Below are positions 1-7,917 of a stretch of 34,908 nt of DNA, in pieces. Positions within the stretch are counted from its first letter, which is position 1; the number at the start of each line of letters is the position of its first letter. The stretch is from Chloroflexota bacterium (GTDB lineage Bacteria > Chloroflexota > Limnocylindria > Limnocylindrales > CSP1-4), in assembly GCA_017881915.1 (NCBI GenBank), contig JADGQK010000025.1, positions 1 to 34,908 of the forward strand, written 5' to 3'. Below the pieces are notes generated by a model. That model was not told where the DNA came from. It did no database searches and saw only the letters and a program-made list of their open reading frames with translations. A program made the translations under genes and the position numbers.

Positions 1-18
1 TTCCATCGCGAGACCCAC

Positions 19-1866
19 ATGACCCAGCAGCCTGCGGCACCCGCTCCCGACGAGGCAGCCCTCGGCGAGGAGTTCGACGCGCCCGTCCGTGGCTCCGCGG
101 AGGAGTTGCTCGACGCCGGTGCGCACAGTGAGCTCGATGCGATGCGCCACTCGGCCGCCCACGTCATGGCTGAGGCCGTCACCGGCCTGTTCCCCGGCGC
201 GAAGCTTGGCATCGGGCCGGCCATCCAGGATGGGTTCTACTACGACTTCGACCTGCCCCGCCCGCTCACCCCCGACGATCTCAGCGCGATCGAGACGCGA
301 ATGGCCGCGTCGGTTGCGGCCGATCACCCGTTCGTCCGGCATGAGCTGGCGCCGGCCGACGGCCGCGCGTTCTTCGCCGAGCGCGACCAGCCCTACAAGG
401 TCGAGATCCTGGACGACCTGGGCGCGAAGTCGGCCGCTGCCGGCGAGCCGATTCCGGTGACCTCGACGTACGAGCACGGCCCCTTCATCGACCTGTGCAA
501 GGGCCCCCATGTCGCGTCGACCGGCCGGATCGGCCCGTTCCGCCTGCTCAGCGTGGCCGGGGCCTACTGGCGCGGCGACGAGCACCGGCCCATGCTCCAG
601 CGGATCTACGGCACCGTCTGGACCAACCAGGCGGAGCTCGACCAGCACCTGTGGCGGCGGGCCGAGGCGAAGAAGCGCGATCACCGCCGGTTGGGCGTCC
701 AGCTCGACCTGTTCAGCTTCCATGACGTCTCGCCCGGATCGGCCTTCTGGCATCCCCGCGGCCAGATGATCTGGCGCACGCTCGAGGGCTCGATGCGCGA
801 GCTCCAGCTCCGCCGTGGCTACCAGGAGATCAGCACGCCGATCCTGGTCAACGAGAAGCTCTGGCTCCAGTCCGGCCACCTGCCGCTCTACGCCGACAAC
901 ATGTTCCTGCTCCAGGTGGAGGGCCAGACGTTCGGGCTGAAGCCGATGAACTGCCCCGAGTCGACCTTCATCTATCGCAGCCGTTTGCGTTCCTACCGCG
1001 ACCTGCCGCTGCGCTACAACGAGTACGGCCGGCTCCACCGCAACGAGCGTTCGGGCACCTTGTCTGGCCTGACCCGGGTCCGCCAGTTCATCCAGGACGA
1101 CGCCCACATCTACGTCCGGCCGGACCAGCTGGCCGACGAGATCGAGGCGCTCCTGGGCGAGGTTCGGGAGGCCTATTCATGGGTCGGGCTGACCCCGCGC
1201 TTCGCGTTCGCCACGAAGCCTGACAAGGCCCTCGGCGACCCGGCGCTCTGGGAGAAGGCCGAGGCGCTGATCAAGGAAGCCCTCGACCGGTCCGGCGCGC
1301 AGTACGTGGTCAAGCCCAAGGACGGCACGTTCTACGCGCCCAAGATCGACATCTATATCGACGACGCCCTCGGTCGCGAGTGGCAGATGGCCACGATCCA
1401 GGCCGACCTGACGATGCTGCCCGAGCAGTTCGACCTGACGTACATCGACGAGCACGGCCAGCCCCAGCGGCCGATTGCCATCCATCGAGCGATCTACGGC
1501 TCGCTCGAGCGCTTCATCGGCATCCTGGTCGAGCACTTCGCTGGGGCGTTCCCGCTCTGGCTGGCGCCGGTCCAGGCCACGATCATCCCGATCGCCGACC
1601 GCCACCTGCCGCCGGCCGAGGAGCTCGCGGGCGTGCTGCGCGGCCGGGGCCTGCGCGTGGACGTCGACGCGTCGGACAACCGGATGCAGAACAAGATCCG
1701 GCTGGCCCAGGAGCAGAAGATCCCGTACATGCTCGTGCTCGGTGATCGTGAGGTCGAGGGCCGGACGGCCGCGCCGCGAACCCGGGTCGGGGAGCAGCAG
1801 CCCGCCGAGGAGTGGTCCGCCCTGGCCGACCGCCTGGCACGGGAGTCGGCCGCTCGCGGGCTGTAG
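19..1866 (+). CDS. thrS: Threonyl-tRNA synthetase, TGS domain not visible
   Basis: Class II synthetase that charges tRNA(Thr) with threonine and edits mischarged serine. The editing domain begins with HSAAH (H44, H48) and has its second motif, CKGPH, near residue 160. The class II core follows, with the three expected zinc ligands C312 (in MNCPES), H363 (in DDAH) and H489 (in AIHRA), and then the C-terminal anticodon-binding domain. It has 615 residues, against about 640 in E. coli. The usual N-terminal TGS domain (about 60 residues) is not seen; a short Ala/Pro/Glu-rich segment precedes the editing domain. The frame is open from base 1 and no convincing ribosome-binding site precedes the ATG at 19, so the true start, and a TGS domain, could lie outside the window. 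The function is certain; the start is not. Confidence 0.95.
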   Translation: MTQQPAAPAPDEAALGEEFDAPVRGSAEELLDAGAHSELDAMRHSAAHVMAEAVTGLFPGAKLGIGPAIQDGFYYDFDLPRPLTPDDLSAIETRMAASVAADHPFVRHELAPADGRAFFAERDQPYKVEILDDLGAKSAAAGEPIPVTSTYEHGPFIDLCKGPHVASTGRIGPFRLLSVAGAYWRGDEHRPMLQRIYGTVWTNQAELDQHLWRRAEAKKRDHRRLGVQLDLFSFHDVSPGSAFWHPRGQMIWRTLEGSMRELQLRRGYQEISTPILVNEKLWLQSGHLPLYADNMFLLQVEGQTFGLKPMNCPESTFIYRSRLRSYRDLPLRYNEYGRLHRNERSGTLSGLTRVRQFIQDDAHIYVRPDQLADEIEALLGEVREAYSWVGLTPRFAFATKPDKALGDPALWEKAEALIKEALDRSGAQYVVKPKDGTFYAPKIDIYIDDALGREWQMATIQADLTMLPEQFDLTYIDEHGQPQRPIAIHRAIYGSLERFIGILVEHFAGAFPLWLAPVQATIIPIADRHLPPAEELAGVLRGRGLRVDVDASDNRMQNKIRLAQEQKIPYMLVLGDREVEGRTAAPRTRVGEQQPAEEWSALADRLARESAARGL

Positions 1867-1887
1867 CAGGGGGGTCCGGTGGGCTGG

Positions 1888-1906
1888 GCGGGCCCTCGTG
1901 GCCCGC
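1888..1906 (+). terminator. GC-rich hairpin after thrS
   Basis: A perfect 7-bp inverted repeat (GCGGGCC at 1888-1894, GGCCCGC at 1900-1906) with a 5-nt loop begins 21 nt after the thrS stop and lies before the putative infC promoter. No T-run follows, so it would be an imperfect intrinsic terminator or only an RNA 3'-end stabiliser. Confidence 0.4.
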
Positions 1907-1935
1907 GCTCATCGCCGGCTGGCGCAGGCTCTCGA

Positions 1936-1965
1936 TTGCCCGTCTCGAAAGGCCTGTGCTATCCT
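1936..1965 (+). promoter_or_regulatory. Candidate promoter of the infC-rpmI-rplT operon
   Basis: TTGCCC at 1936-1941 and TATCCT at 1960-1965 are separated by 18 nt. TG at 1957-1958 makes an extended -10 (TGCTATCCT). The predicted start near 1972 would give a leader of about 70 nt before infC. This is a pattern match only; other candidate -10 boxes in the window share the TAnnnT form. Confidence 0.5.
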
Positions 1966-2043
1966 CCGGCGGCGACCGGACCGGGCGCCATATGCGCGTG
2001 CCGCTCGCGGACAGAATGAACGTACGCTCGAAGGAGTGAAGCC

Positions 2044-3006
2044 ATCAGCCGAGACCTGCGCTTCAACCAGATGATCCGGGTCCCACAGGTCCGGGTGGTG
2101 GATGAGGAGGGGAGCCAGCTTGGGGTCATGCCCACGCCGCAGGCTCTCGCAATGGCGCAGGAACGCGGCTTCGACCTCGTGGAGGTCGCACCGATGGCTG
2201 CCCCGCCGGTCGTCCGGTTTCTCGACTTCGGTCAATTCAAGTACGAGGCGACCAAGCGGGAGAAGGAAGCCAAGCGCAAGCAGCGCTCAGTCACCTTCAA
2301 GGAAGTCCGGCTCAAGCCGAAGATCGCAACCGGGGACTTCGATACGCGGGTCCGCCGCGCGATCCAGTTCCTCGAGGAGGGAGATCGACTCAAGGTCGCC
2401 GTCCAGTTCCGGGGCCGGGAACTCACCCATCCCGAGATCGGGCGCAACCTGCTGGCCAAGTTCTCAGACAGAATCAAGGATCACGGCGTCGTGGAGCGTG
2501 CTCCGCTCCTCGAGGGCAAGTCGATGCACATCACGGTGGCCTCGACCCACAAGCCCAAGGTGATCGAAGCTCCGAAGCATGGCGGTGGCAGTTCACCGAC
2601 GGGCACCGAGACTCCGCCGCCGGCTCCGGTCAGCAGGGGCGCGGCGGGGGCCACGGCGACACCGCCGGCAGCACCAGTTGAAGCAGCGACTGCGCCGGCA
2701 GTGGAAGCACCGGCAACTGAACCAACAGCAGTGGAAGCACCGACAACCGGACCAACACCGGCCGCGGCCGCGACCAAGCCGGTGGCCGTCAAGCCGGCGA
2801 CTGCGGCCTCGACCAAGCCGGCGGCAGCCGTCAAGCCGGCGGCAGCCAGGCGAACGAAGGCAGGCAGCGCGACGCCGGCCGAAACGCCGGAGGCCGCGGA
2901 TCACGACAGCCCAGCGAGCGTACCCCGACCGGCGGCCAAGCGTGCGCCGCGAGCGACTCGCGCAACAAAGTCCGAGGCCCCGGCCGCGGCAACAACAGGA
3001 GAGTAG
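2044..3006 (+). CDS. infC: Translation initiation factor IF-3, ATC start, long C-terminal tail
   Basis: IF3 binds the 30S subunit, keeps it apart from 50S and checks start-codon choice. Residues 1 to about 85 form the IF3-N domain and linker (RVPQVRVVDEEG; a basic KREKEAKRKQR linker); the IF3-C domain runs to about residue 175. No ATG, GTG or TTG lies between an in-frame stop (2017-2019) and ATG 2071, and starting at 2071 would cut off the conserved SRDLRFNQ. AAGGAG at 2031-2036 stands 7 nt before ATC 2044, so ATC is the likely start, in line with the rare AUU/AUC starts through which IF3 limits its own synthesis. From about 2581 the protein continues with some 140 residues of Ala/Pro/Thr/Lys-rich low complexity, absent from E. 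coli IF3. rpmI follows 7 nt after the stop. Confidence 0.95.
   Translation: MSRDLRFNQMIRVPQVRVVDEEGSQLGVMPTPQALAMAQERGFDLVEVAPMAAPPVVRFLDFGQFKYEATKREKEAKRKQRSVTFKEVRLKPKIATGDFDTRVRRAIQFLEEGDRLKVAVQFRGRELTHPEIGRNLLAKFSDRIKDHGVVERAPLLEGKSMHITVASTHKPKVIEAPKHGGGSSPTGTETPPPAPVSRGAAGATATPPAAPVEAATAPAVEAPATEPTAVEAPTTGPTPAAAATKPVAVKPATAASTKPAAAVKPAAARRTKAGSATPAETPEAADHDSPASVPRPAAKRAPRATRATKSEAPAAATTGE
2698..2757 (+). repeat. Tandem 30-bp repeat inside the infC tail
   Basis: Two adjacent 30-bp units (2698-2727 and 2728-2757) differ at three positions and encode related AVEAPxTxPT decapeptides. Further degenerate TKPxAVKPA-type units follow at about 2773-2850. The low-complexity tail therefore seems to have grown by in-frame slippage or duplication. 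Confidence 0.8.
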
Positions 3007-3013
3007 GACCAGC

Positions 3014-3211
3014 GTGCCGAAGATGAAGACCCACAAGGCCGCCGCGAAGCGGATCGGTGCCACGGGCAGTGGCAAGATCGTCCGGGTGCGGTCATGGCGT
3101 GGTCACCACCTCGAGATCAAGTCGTCCCGGCGAACCCGGCGCTACGCCGGCAAGTCCGTCATCGGGAAGGAGCAGGCGCGGCAGGTCCGCCGGCTGCTCC
3201 CGTACCTCTAG
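3014..3211 (+). CDS. rpmI: 50S ribosomal protein L35
   Basis: A 65-residue basic protein of the large ribosomal subunit. It begins MPKMKTHKAAAKR, typical of L35, and has the usual length. The start is GTG at 3014; AGGAG at 2998-3002 and a closer GTAGGA at 3003-3008 serve as weak ribosome-binding sites. It lies 7 nt after infC and 12 nt before rplT, the conserved IF3-L35-L20 order. In other bacteria this operon is controlled by L20 binding its mRNA; I cannot identify such a site here. Confidence 0.97.
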   Translation: MPKMKTHKAAAKRIGATGSGKIVRVRSWRGHHLEIKSSRRTRRYAGKSVIGKEQARQVRRLLPYL

Positions 3212-3223
3212 GAGCCCAGCACC

Positions 3224-3574
3224 ATGTCACGAGTCAAGCGCGGCGTCACGTCCCACGCCCGCCACAAGCGCCTGCTCGATGCAGCCGAGGGCCGCAAGGG
3301 CACCCGGTCGCGGCTGATCAAGCCGGCCCGCGAGGCGCTCCTCCACGCCCTGGCCTACGCCACCCGCGACCGCAAGCAGCGCAAGCGCGACATTCGCCAG
3401 CTGTGGATCATCCGGATCAACGCGGCGGTCCGCCAGCGCGGGATGACCTATAACGCGTTCATCGCCGGCCTCAAGCGGGCCGAGGTCGAGATCGACCGGA
3501 AGATGCTGGCCGACCTCGCCGTTCGCGACGAGGCAACGTTCGGCCGGATCGTCGAGGCCGCGCGCGGCGCCTGA
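3224..3574 (+). CDS. rplT: 50S ribosomal protein L20
   Basis: A 116-residue rRNA-binding protein needed for early 50S assembly. The N-terminal basic extension ([17 protein letters not shown]) and the globular domain with [19 protein letters not shown] match the family across its whole length. ATG 3224 is preceded by AGGAG (3210-3214) with 9 nt spacing; that site overlaps the end of rpmI, so the genes are probably translationally linked. A strong hairpin lies 22 nt after its stop. Confidence 0.98.
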   Translation: MSRVKRGVTSHARHKRLLDAAEGRKGTRSRLIKPAREALLHALAYATRDRKQRKRDIRQLWIIRINAAVRQRGMTYNAFIAGLKRAEVEIDRKMLADLAVRDEATFGRIVEAARGA

Positions 3575-3595
3575 TCGAGCCCGCCGAGCGCCAAT

Positions 3596-3629
3596 GACCC
3601 TCGACTCGTCTCGGCGACGATCGAGGGTC
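3596..3629 (+). terminator. Strong hairpin between rplT and pheS
   Basis: A 9-bp perfect stem (GACCCTCGA at 3596-3604, TCGAGGGTC at 3621-3629) continues, past one bulged C, into a 5-bp inner stem (3606-3610 and 3616-3620) with a TCGGC loop. This is the strongest hairpin I found between genes. No U-tract follows, so it may be a terminator of the ribosomal operon, an attenuator for pheST, or a processing site. Confidence 0.55.
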
Positions 3630-3664
3630 GCTGATTCAGCAGCCCAGCACCAAGGATCCGCAAC

Positions 3665-4705
3665 TTGGACCTGACCAGCCTGAGCAGTGAGCTCCACCGC
3701 CTGCGCGATGCCGCGCTGGCTTCGGTGGCGGCCGCCCGGAGCAGCGCCACGCTCGAGCTGCTCGACGTGGAGGTCCTGGGCAAGAAGGGTTCGCTCACCG
3801 CGGTCTTGCGCGGGATCGGCAGCCTGCCGCCGGACGACCGGCCCCGGGTGGGCGCGGTTGCCAATGAGGTCCGCGCATCGATCGAGGCGGCCCTTGCCGA
3901 GCGTCGCGCGACGCTACGGGTCGCCGAGCTGGCCGACCGACTCGCCACGGAGGCGGTCGACGTGACCACGCCGGGTCGGCCGATCGGCCGGGGCGCCCTG
4001 CATCCGATCATCGAGACGATGGGCCGGATCGCCGAGATCTTCGGCCGGTTTGGCTTCATCGTCCATGAGGGTCCTGAGGTCGAGGACGACCTGACCAACT
4101 TCCAGATGCTCAACATCGCGCCCGACCATCCGGCCCGCGACCTGTGGGACACCCTGTACGTGGACGTACCGGGTCATCTCCTCCGGACCCATACGTCGCC
4201 GCTCCAGATTCGGGTGATGCAGGCGCACCGGCCGCCGATCCGGGCTCTGCTCCCCGGACGCGTCTTCCGCTACGAGGCGGTCGACGCGAGTCATGCCTCC
4301 GAGTTCTTCCAGGTCGAGGGCCTGATGGTCGACGAGGGAACGACGATGGGCGACCTGCGCGGCCTGCTCGACGAATTCTCCCGGGCCATGTTCGGCCATG
4401 ACAAGCGGACCCGCTTCCGACCGGGTTACTACCCGTTCACCGAGCCATCGGTGGCGTTCGACGTCGAGTGCCTGGTGTGCGCCGGATCAGGCTGCCCGGC
4501 CTGCTCGCGGACCGGCTGGATGACGATCCTCGGGGCAGGCATGGTCCACCCGGTCGTGCTCCAGCACGGCGGGCTCGATCCGGAGCGCTACCAGGGCTTT
4601 GCGTTCGGGATGGGCGTCGAGCGGATCGCCAACCTTCGCCACGGCGTCGGGGACCTGCGGCTGTACACCGAGAACGACCTGCGCTTCCTCGAGCAGTTCC
4701 GATGA
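3665..4705 (+). CDS. pheS: Phenylalanyl-tRNA synthetase alpha subunit
   Basis: Catalytic subunit of the heterotetrameric synthetase that charges tRNA(Phe). The N-terminal coiled-coil region (about residues 1-85) is followed by the class II catalytic core with HTSPLQIRVM, GRVFRYEAVDASHASEFFQ and FGMGVERIANLRHG. A CX2CX4CX2C cluster (CLVCAGSGCPAC) lies just before GAGMVHP; such a cluster occurs in many bacterial PheS proteins. At 346 residues it has normal length. The start is TTG at 3665: AAGGA at 3652-3656 is 8 nt away, and the protein begins where the family does. Its stop overlaps the pheT start by 4 nt (ATGA). Confidence 0.97.
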   Translation: MDLTSLSSELHRLRDAALASVAAARSSATLELLDVEVLGKKGSLTAVLRGIGSLPPDDRPRVGAVANEVRASIEAALAERRATLRVAELADRLATEAVDVTTPGRPIGRGALHPIIETMGRIAEIFGRFGFIVHEGPEVEDDLTNFQMLNIAPDHPARDLWDTLYVDVPGHLLRTHTSPLQIRVMQAHRPPIRALLPGRVFRYEAVDASHASEFFQVEGLMVDEGTTMGDLRGLLDEFSRAMFGHDKRTRFRPGYYPFTEPSVAFDVECLVCAGSGCPACSRTGWMTILGAGMVHPVVLQHGGLDPERYQGFAFGMGVERIANLRHGVGDLRLYTENDLRFLEQFR

Positions 4706-7194
4706 GAGTCCCGCTCAACTGGCTGCGCGAGTACATCGACATCCAGCTCGATCCCGAGCAGCTGGCCGAGCGGCTGACGCTGCTGGGCATGGAGGTCAAG
4801 GGGATCGAGGCGTGGGGCGCCGACTGGCGCTCGGTGGTGGTCGGGGAGTTGCTGACCGTGGTCAGGCATCCCCGCGCGGATCGACTGTCGCTGACGACGG
4901 TCGACGTCGGCGCCGGACAGGTCCTCGAGATCGTCTGCGGCGCGACGAACATCGCGCCCGGCCAGCGCGTTCCGGTCGCCCTGCCCGGCGCGGTCCTGCC
5001 CGGTGGCCGGCGGATCGAGCGGGCCGAGAAGATGGGCGTCGTCTCGAACGGGATGCTGTGCTCCGGCGACGAGCTCAACCTCACGAGCGACGTGGACGGG
5101 ATCCTGATCCTGCCGCCGGGGACCCCGCTGGGCACCGAGCTGAGCAACCTGTACGGCGACACGGTCCTCGACATCGACGTCAAGCCGAACCGGGGCGACG
5201 CCCTGTCGCTGGTGGGACTCGCCCGCGAGGTCTCGATCGTGACCGGTGCGCCGGTTCGCTTCCCTGAGATCGGGCTGGTCGAGAGCGGCCAGCCGACCAG
5301 CGAGCTGCTTTCGATCAGCGTCGAGGAACCGGGCCTGTGCCGCCGGTTCGTCGCCCGCTGGCTGAGCGCCGTCAAGGTTGGGCCAGCGCCGGATGTGGTC
5401 CAGGTCCGGCTGCAGGCCGCCGGGATGCGCCCGATCAGCAACGTCGTCGATGCCTCGAACTACGTGATGCTCGAGCTGGGCAAGCCCACTCATACGTTCG
5501 ACGCGGCGGCCGTCCATGACCATCGCCTGGTCGTCCGTCGAGCACGGGCGGGAGAGCGTCTGGAGACGCTCGACCACGTCCAGCGCGACCTCGCGGTCGA
5601 GGACCTGGTCGTGGCCGACGCGGCGGGCCCGCTGGCGATTGCCGGGATCATCGGCGGTGCGAGCAGCGAGGTGTCGGAGCGGACGACCGCGGTGATCATC
5701 GAATCGGCGATCTTCGACCCGCTGGCCATCCGGCGGACCGGCCAGCGTTACGCGCTCAGGTCGGAAGCGAGCTTGCGCTTCGAGAAGGGCCAGGAATTCC
5801 GGCTCGCCCGGATCGCTGCCGACCGGGTCGCCGGGCTGATCGCCGAATGGGCCGGGGCGAGCGTGGCCGCTGGGCGGGCCGACAGCGCGGCAGCGGAGCC
5901 GGGTCCAACCCAGGTCCCCTTCCGGCCGGCGCGGATCGATCGACTGCTGGGAACGCAGCTTGGCCCGGGCGAGCAACGGGCGATCCTGGCCCGGGCGGAG
6001 ATCGCGACCGAGGCTCCGAACGGTCCAGCCACGATTCCCATCGCGGGCGAGGTCAAGCCGTTGACCGCGACGGCCGGCCTGGGCGAGGCGCTCATTGCGG
6101 TGATCCCGAGCTGGCGGGCCGACCTCGAGATCGAGAGCGACGTGGCCGAAGAGGTGGCCCGCGTCCTGGGCTACCAGAAGATCCCGCCGATTCTGCCCCA
6201 TACCGCCATGCCGCCGTATCTGGATTCGCCGCTCGGCGTACGCGACCTCGTCCGCCAGACGCTGGCCGGGGCCGGCCTGACCGAGGTTGTCACGGCCGCC
6301 CTCATCGCTCCCCGACAGGTCGAGGCGTTCCGATCGGCCACCCCGGCCGGGCCGGCACTGCCCGGGGACGATCCGGCCGAGGGACGGCCGATCCGGGCGG
6401 TCAATGCCCTCTCCTCGGAACACGCGGTCCTTCGTCAGCAGCTCCTCGCCGGCCTGCTCCAGGTCGTCGCGCTGAACCTCCACCAGGGCCGTGAGGACGT
6501 GGCGATCTTCGAGATCGGCAAGGGCTACGGCTACGACGAAGCCAGCGGCCTGATCCGCGAGTGGTGGCGGCTCGGCTTCGCCCTCACCGGGGCGAGCCAG
6601 CCGCCGGCCTGGAACCGGATCTCTCGACCCTGGGAGCTGGATGATGGCAAAGGCCTCGTCGAGCTGATTGCCGACCGCCTCGGCTTTGCGCCGCCGGCCT
6701 GGACACGACTCGTCGGCGAGCCGGTCTTTCATCCCGGCCGAAGCGCGAGCGGAGCCAGCGAAGGGGCACTGGTCGGCCGCGTCGGAGAGTTGCATCCGGC
6801 GCTGCGCGCTACGGAGGACCTGCGCGCGGAACGGATCGTGATCGGCGAGTTCGCCCTGCGTGGCCTGGCCGGGGGGTCGCCGACCGTCGCCAACATCGTC
6901 CCGATCGCCCGCTACCCGGCCATCGAACGGGACCTGGCCGTCGTCGTCGGGCAGGACCGGACGGCCGGCGAGGTCGAGCGAACAATCCGCTCGGCCGGCG
7001 GCGGGTTGCTCCGGGGCGTCCGGCTGTTCGATATCTACACTGGGCCGCCGCTGGGGGCCGACGAGCACAGCCTCGCCTACCGGCTCATCTTCCAGGCCAG
7101 CGATCGAACCTTGACCGACGCCGAGATCGAGACCACGCTGGCAGCGATCAGGGCGGGCCTGGCCCGGGAGGCCGGCGGCCGGATCCGGGCATAG
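4702..7194 (+). CDS. pheT: Phenylalanyl-tRNA synthetase beta subunit
   Basis: The 830-residue partner of PheS, which binds tRNA(Phe) and edits Tyr-tRNA(Phe). It starts MRVPLNWLREYIDI at ATG 4702, overlapping the pheS stop by 4 nt. In order there are the N-terminal segment, an EMAP-like tRNA-binding OB domain (about residues 38-150), the B3/4 editing domain, the B5 DNA-binding-like domain, a degenerate class II core, and the C-terminal ferredoxin-fold anticodon-binding domain ending near LTDAEIETTLAAIRAGL. The open frame continues upstream inside pheS, but homology and the overlap fix the start. A weak stem-loop (GGCCA/TGGCC, 7211-7229) follows the stop. Confidence 0.97.
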   Translation: MRVPLNWLREYIDIQLDPEQLAERLTLLGMEVKGIEAWGADWRSVVVGELLTVVRHPRADRLSLTTVDVGAGQVLEIVCGATNIAPGQRVPVALPGAVLPGGRRIERAEKMGVVSNGMLCSGDELNLTSDVDGILILPPGTPLGTELSNLYGDTVLDIDVKPNRGDALSLVGLAREVSIVTGAPVRFPEIGLVESGQPTSELLSISVEEPGLCRRFVARWLSAVKVGPAPDVVQVRLQAAGMRPISNVVDASNYVMLELGKPTHTFDAAAVHDHRLVVRRARAGERLETLDHVQRDLAVEDLVVADAAGPLAIAGIIGGASSEVSERTTAVIIESAIFDPLAIRRTGQRYALRSEASLRFEKGQEFRLARIAADRVAGLIAEWAGASVAAGRADSAAAEPGPTQVPFRPARIDRLLGTQLGPGEQRAILARAEIATEAPNGPATIPIAGEVKPLTATAGLGEALIAVIPSWRADLEIESDVAEEVARVLGYQKIPPILPHTAMPPYLDSPLGVRDLVRQTLAGAGLTEVVTAALIAPRQVEAFRSATPAGPALPGDDPAEGRPIRAVNALSSEHAVLRQQLLAGLLQVVALNLHQGREDVAIFEIGKGYGYDEASGLIREWWRLGFALTGASQPPAWNRISRPWELDDGKGLVELIADRLGFAPPAWTRLVGEPVFHPGRSASGASEGALVGRVGELHPALRATEDLRAERIVIGEFALRGLAGGSPTVANIVPIARYPAIERDLAVVVGQDRTAGEVERTIRSAGGGLLRGVRLFDIYTGPPLGADEHSLAYRLIFQASDRTLTDAEIETTLAAIRAGLAREAGGRIRA

Positions 7195-7255
7195 CCAGGT
7201 GAAAGGCCGGGGCCAGCCGAGTGGTGGCCGGTGCGGAGCGGGGTGGAGCGGATGC

Positions 7256-7284
7256 TTGAAGCCGGGGTGAGCCGCTGCTACCCT
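7256..7284 (+). promoter_or_regulatory. Candidate promoter before the cvpA-like gene
   Basis: TTGAAG at 7256-7261 and TACCCT at 7279-7284 are spaced by 17 nt, with TG at 7276-7277 giving an extended -10. It lies in the 131-bp gap between pheT and the cvpA-like gene, so the repair genes downstream may have their own transcript. Pattern match only. Confidence 0.35.
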
Positions 7285-7325
7285 TGCGCCCCTTCTGCGC
7301 GCATCGACAAGGACGTGGATTCATC

Positions 7326-7910
7326 GTGGTTGACTTTATTCAGCACCTGAACATCTTCGACATGCTGGTCCTCTTCGGACTGGCTGCGATGTTCCTGGTC
7401 GGATACATCCAGCGCACCATTCGGCGGCTGCTGGGGCTCGCGGCGATTCTCTTCTCGTTCCTGCTCGCCTCGACCGTGCGCGATCCGCTTGGCTCGTTCC
7501 TGGCGTCGCACTGGCACCAGTTCCCGGCGCAGTACTCATCGATGCTCGGCTACCTGGCCGTCTTCATCACCGGCAGTCTCGCCTTCTCGTTGATCATCCA
7601 GGGCTTCTACAAGCCATCGCCGCTCTTCCCCAACGCCTCGGTCGTCGACGAGCTGCTGGGTGGCGTGCTCGGGATCATCGAGGGCCTGCTGATCCTGGGT
7701 GCCCTGATCGTGATCCTCGACTCGACGTTCGCGGCCGTGCCGCCCGTTGTCAAGAGCGAGCACGAGCTGGCCTTCCTGCGCGACTTCTGGACGAATCTCA
7801 ACAACTCGGGCACGGTCGGAGTCTTCCGCGATTCGCTGATTCCGATCTTCTTCGTCCCGTTCAGCTGGGCGATCCCGCTCGACGTGCGGAGCATCTACCG
7901 CTCGTTCTGA
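7326..7910 (+). CDS. CvpA-family integral membrane protein
   Basis: A 194-residue membrane protein with four hydrophobic segments: around FDMLVLFGLAAMFLVGY, LLGLAAILFSFLLAS, LGYLAVFITGSLAFSLII and GVLGIIEGLLILGALIVIL. The last two resemble the CvpA family, named from colicin V production, whose exact role is unclear. The position supports this: in Bacillus a cvpA homologue (yshB) also lies between pheST and mutS2. I chose GTG 7326 (MVDFIQHLNIFD), with purine-rich GTGGA 6 nt upstream; a TTG at 7284 in the same frame would overlap the candidate -10 box. mpg starts 7 nt after the stop. The family call is fairly sure; the biochemical function is unknown. Confidence 0.8.
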   Translation: MVDFIQHLNIFDMLVLFGLAAMFLVGYIQRTIRRLLGLAAILFSFLLASTVRDPLGSFLASHWHQFPAQYSSMLGYLAVFITGSLAFSLIIQGFYKPSPLFPNASVVDELLGGVLGIIEGLLILGALIVILDSTFAAVPPVVKSEHELAFLRDFWTNLNNSGTVGVFRDSLIPIFFVPFSWAIPLDVRSIYRSF

Positions 7911-7917
7911 GGGGCTC

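Noticed and set aside
2018-2029. LexA-like core GAACGTACGCTC in the infC leader
   Set aside because: One mismatch, but there is no reason for SOS control of IF3, and several such matches are expected by chance at this size. It overlaps the ribosome-binding region rather than the promoter.
4588-7068. An 826-codon open frame on the minus strand across pheS-pheT, and a similar 796-codon frame opposite mutS2 (8577-10967)
   Set aside because: These are antisense shadows of GC-rich genes with strong third-position bias. Their translations are Arg/Asp/Gly-rich without domains, while the plus-strand genes are clear full-length families.
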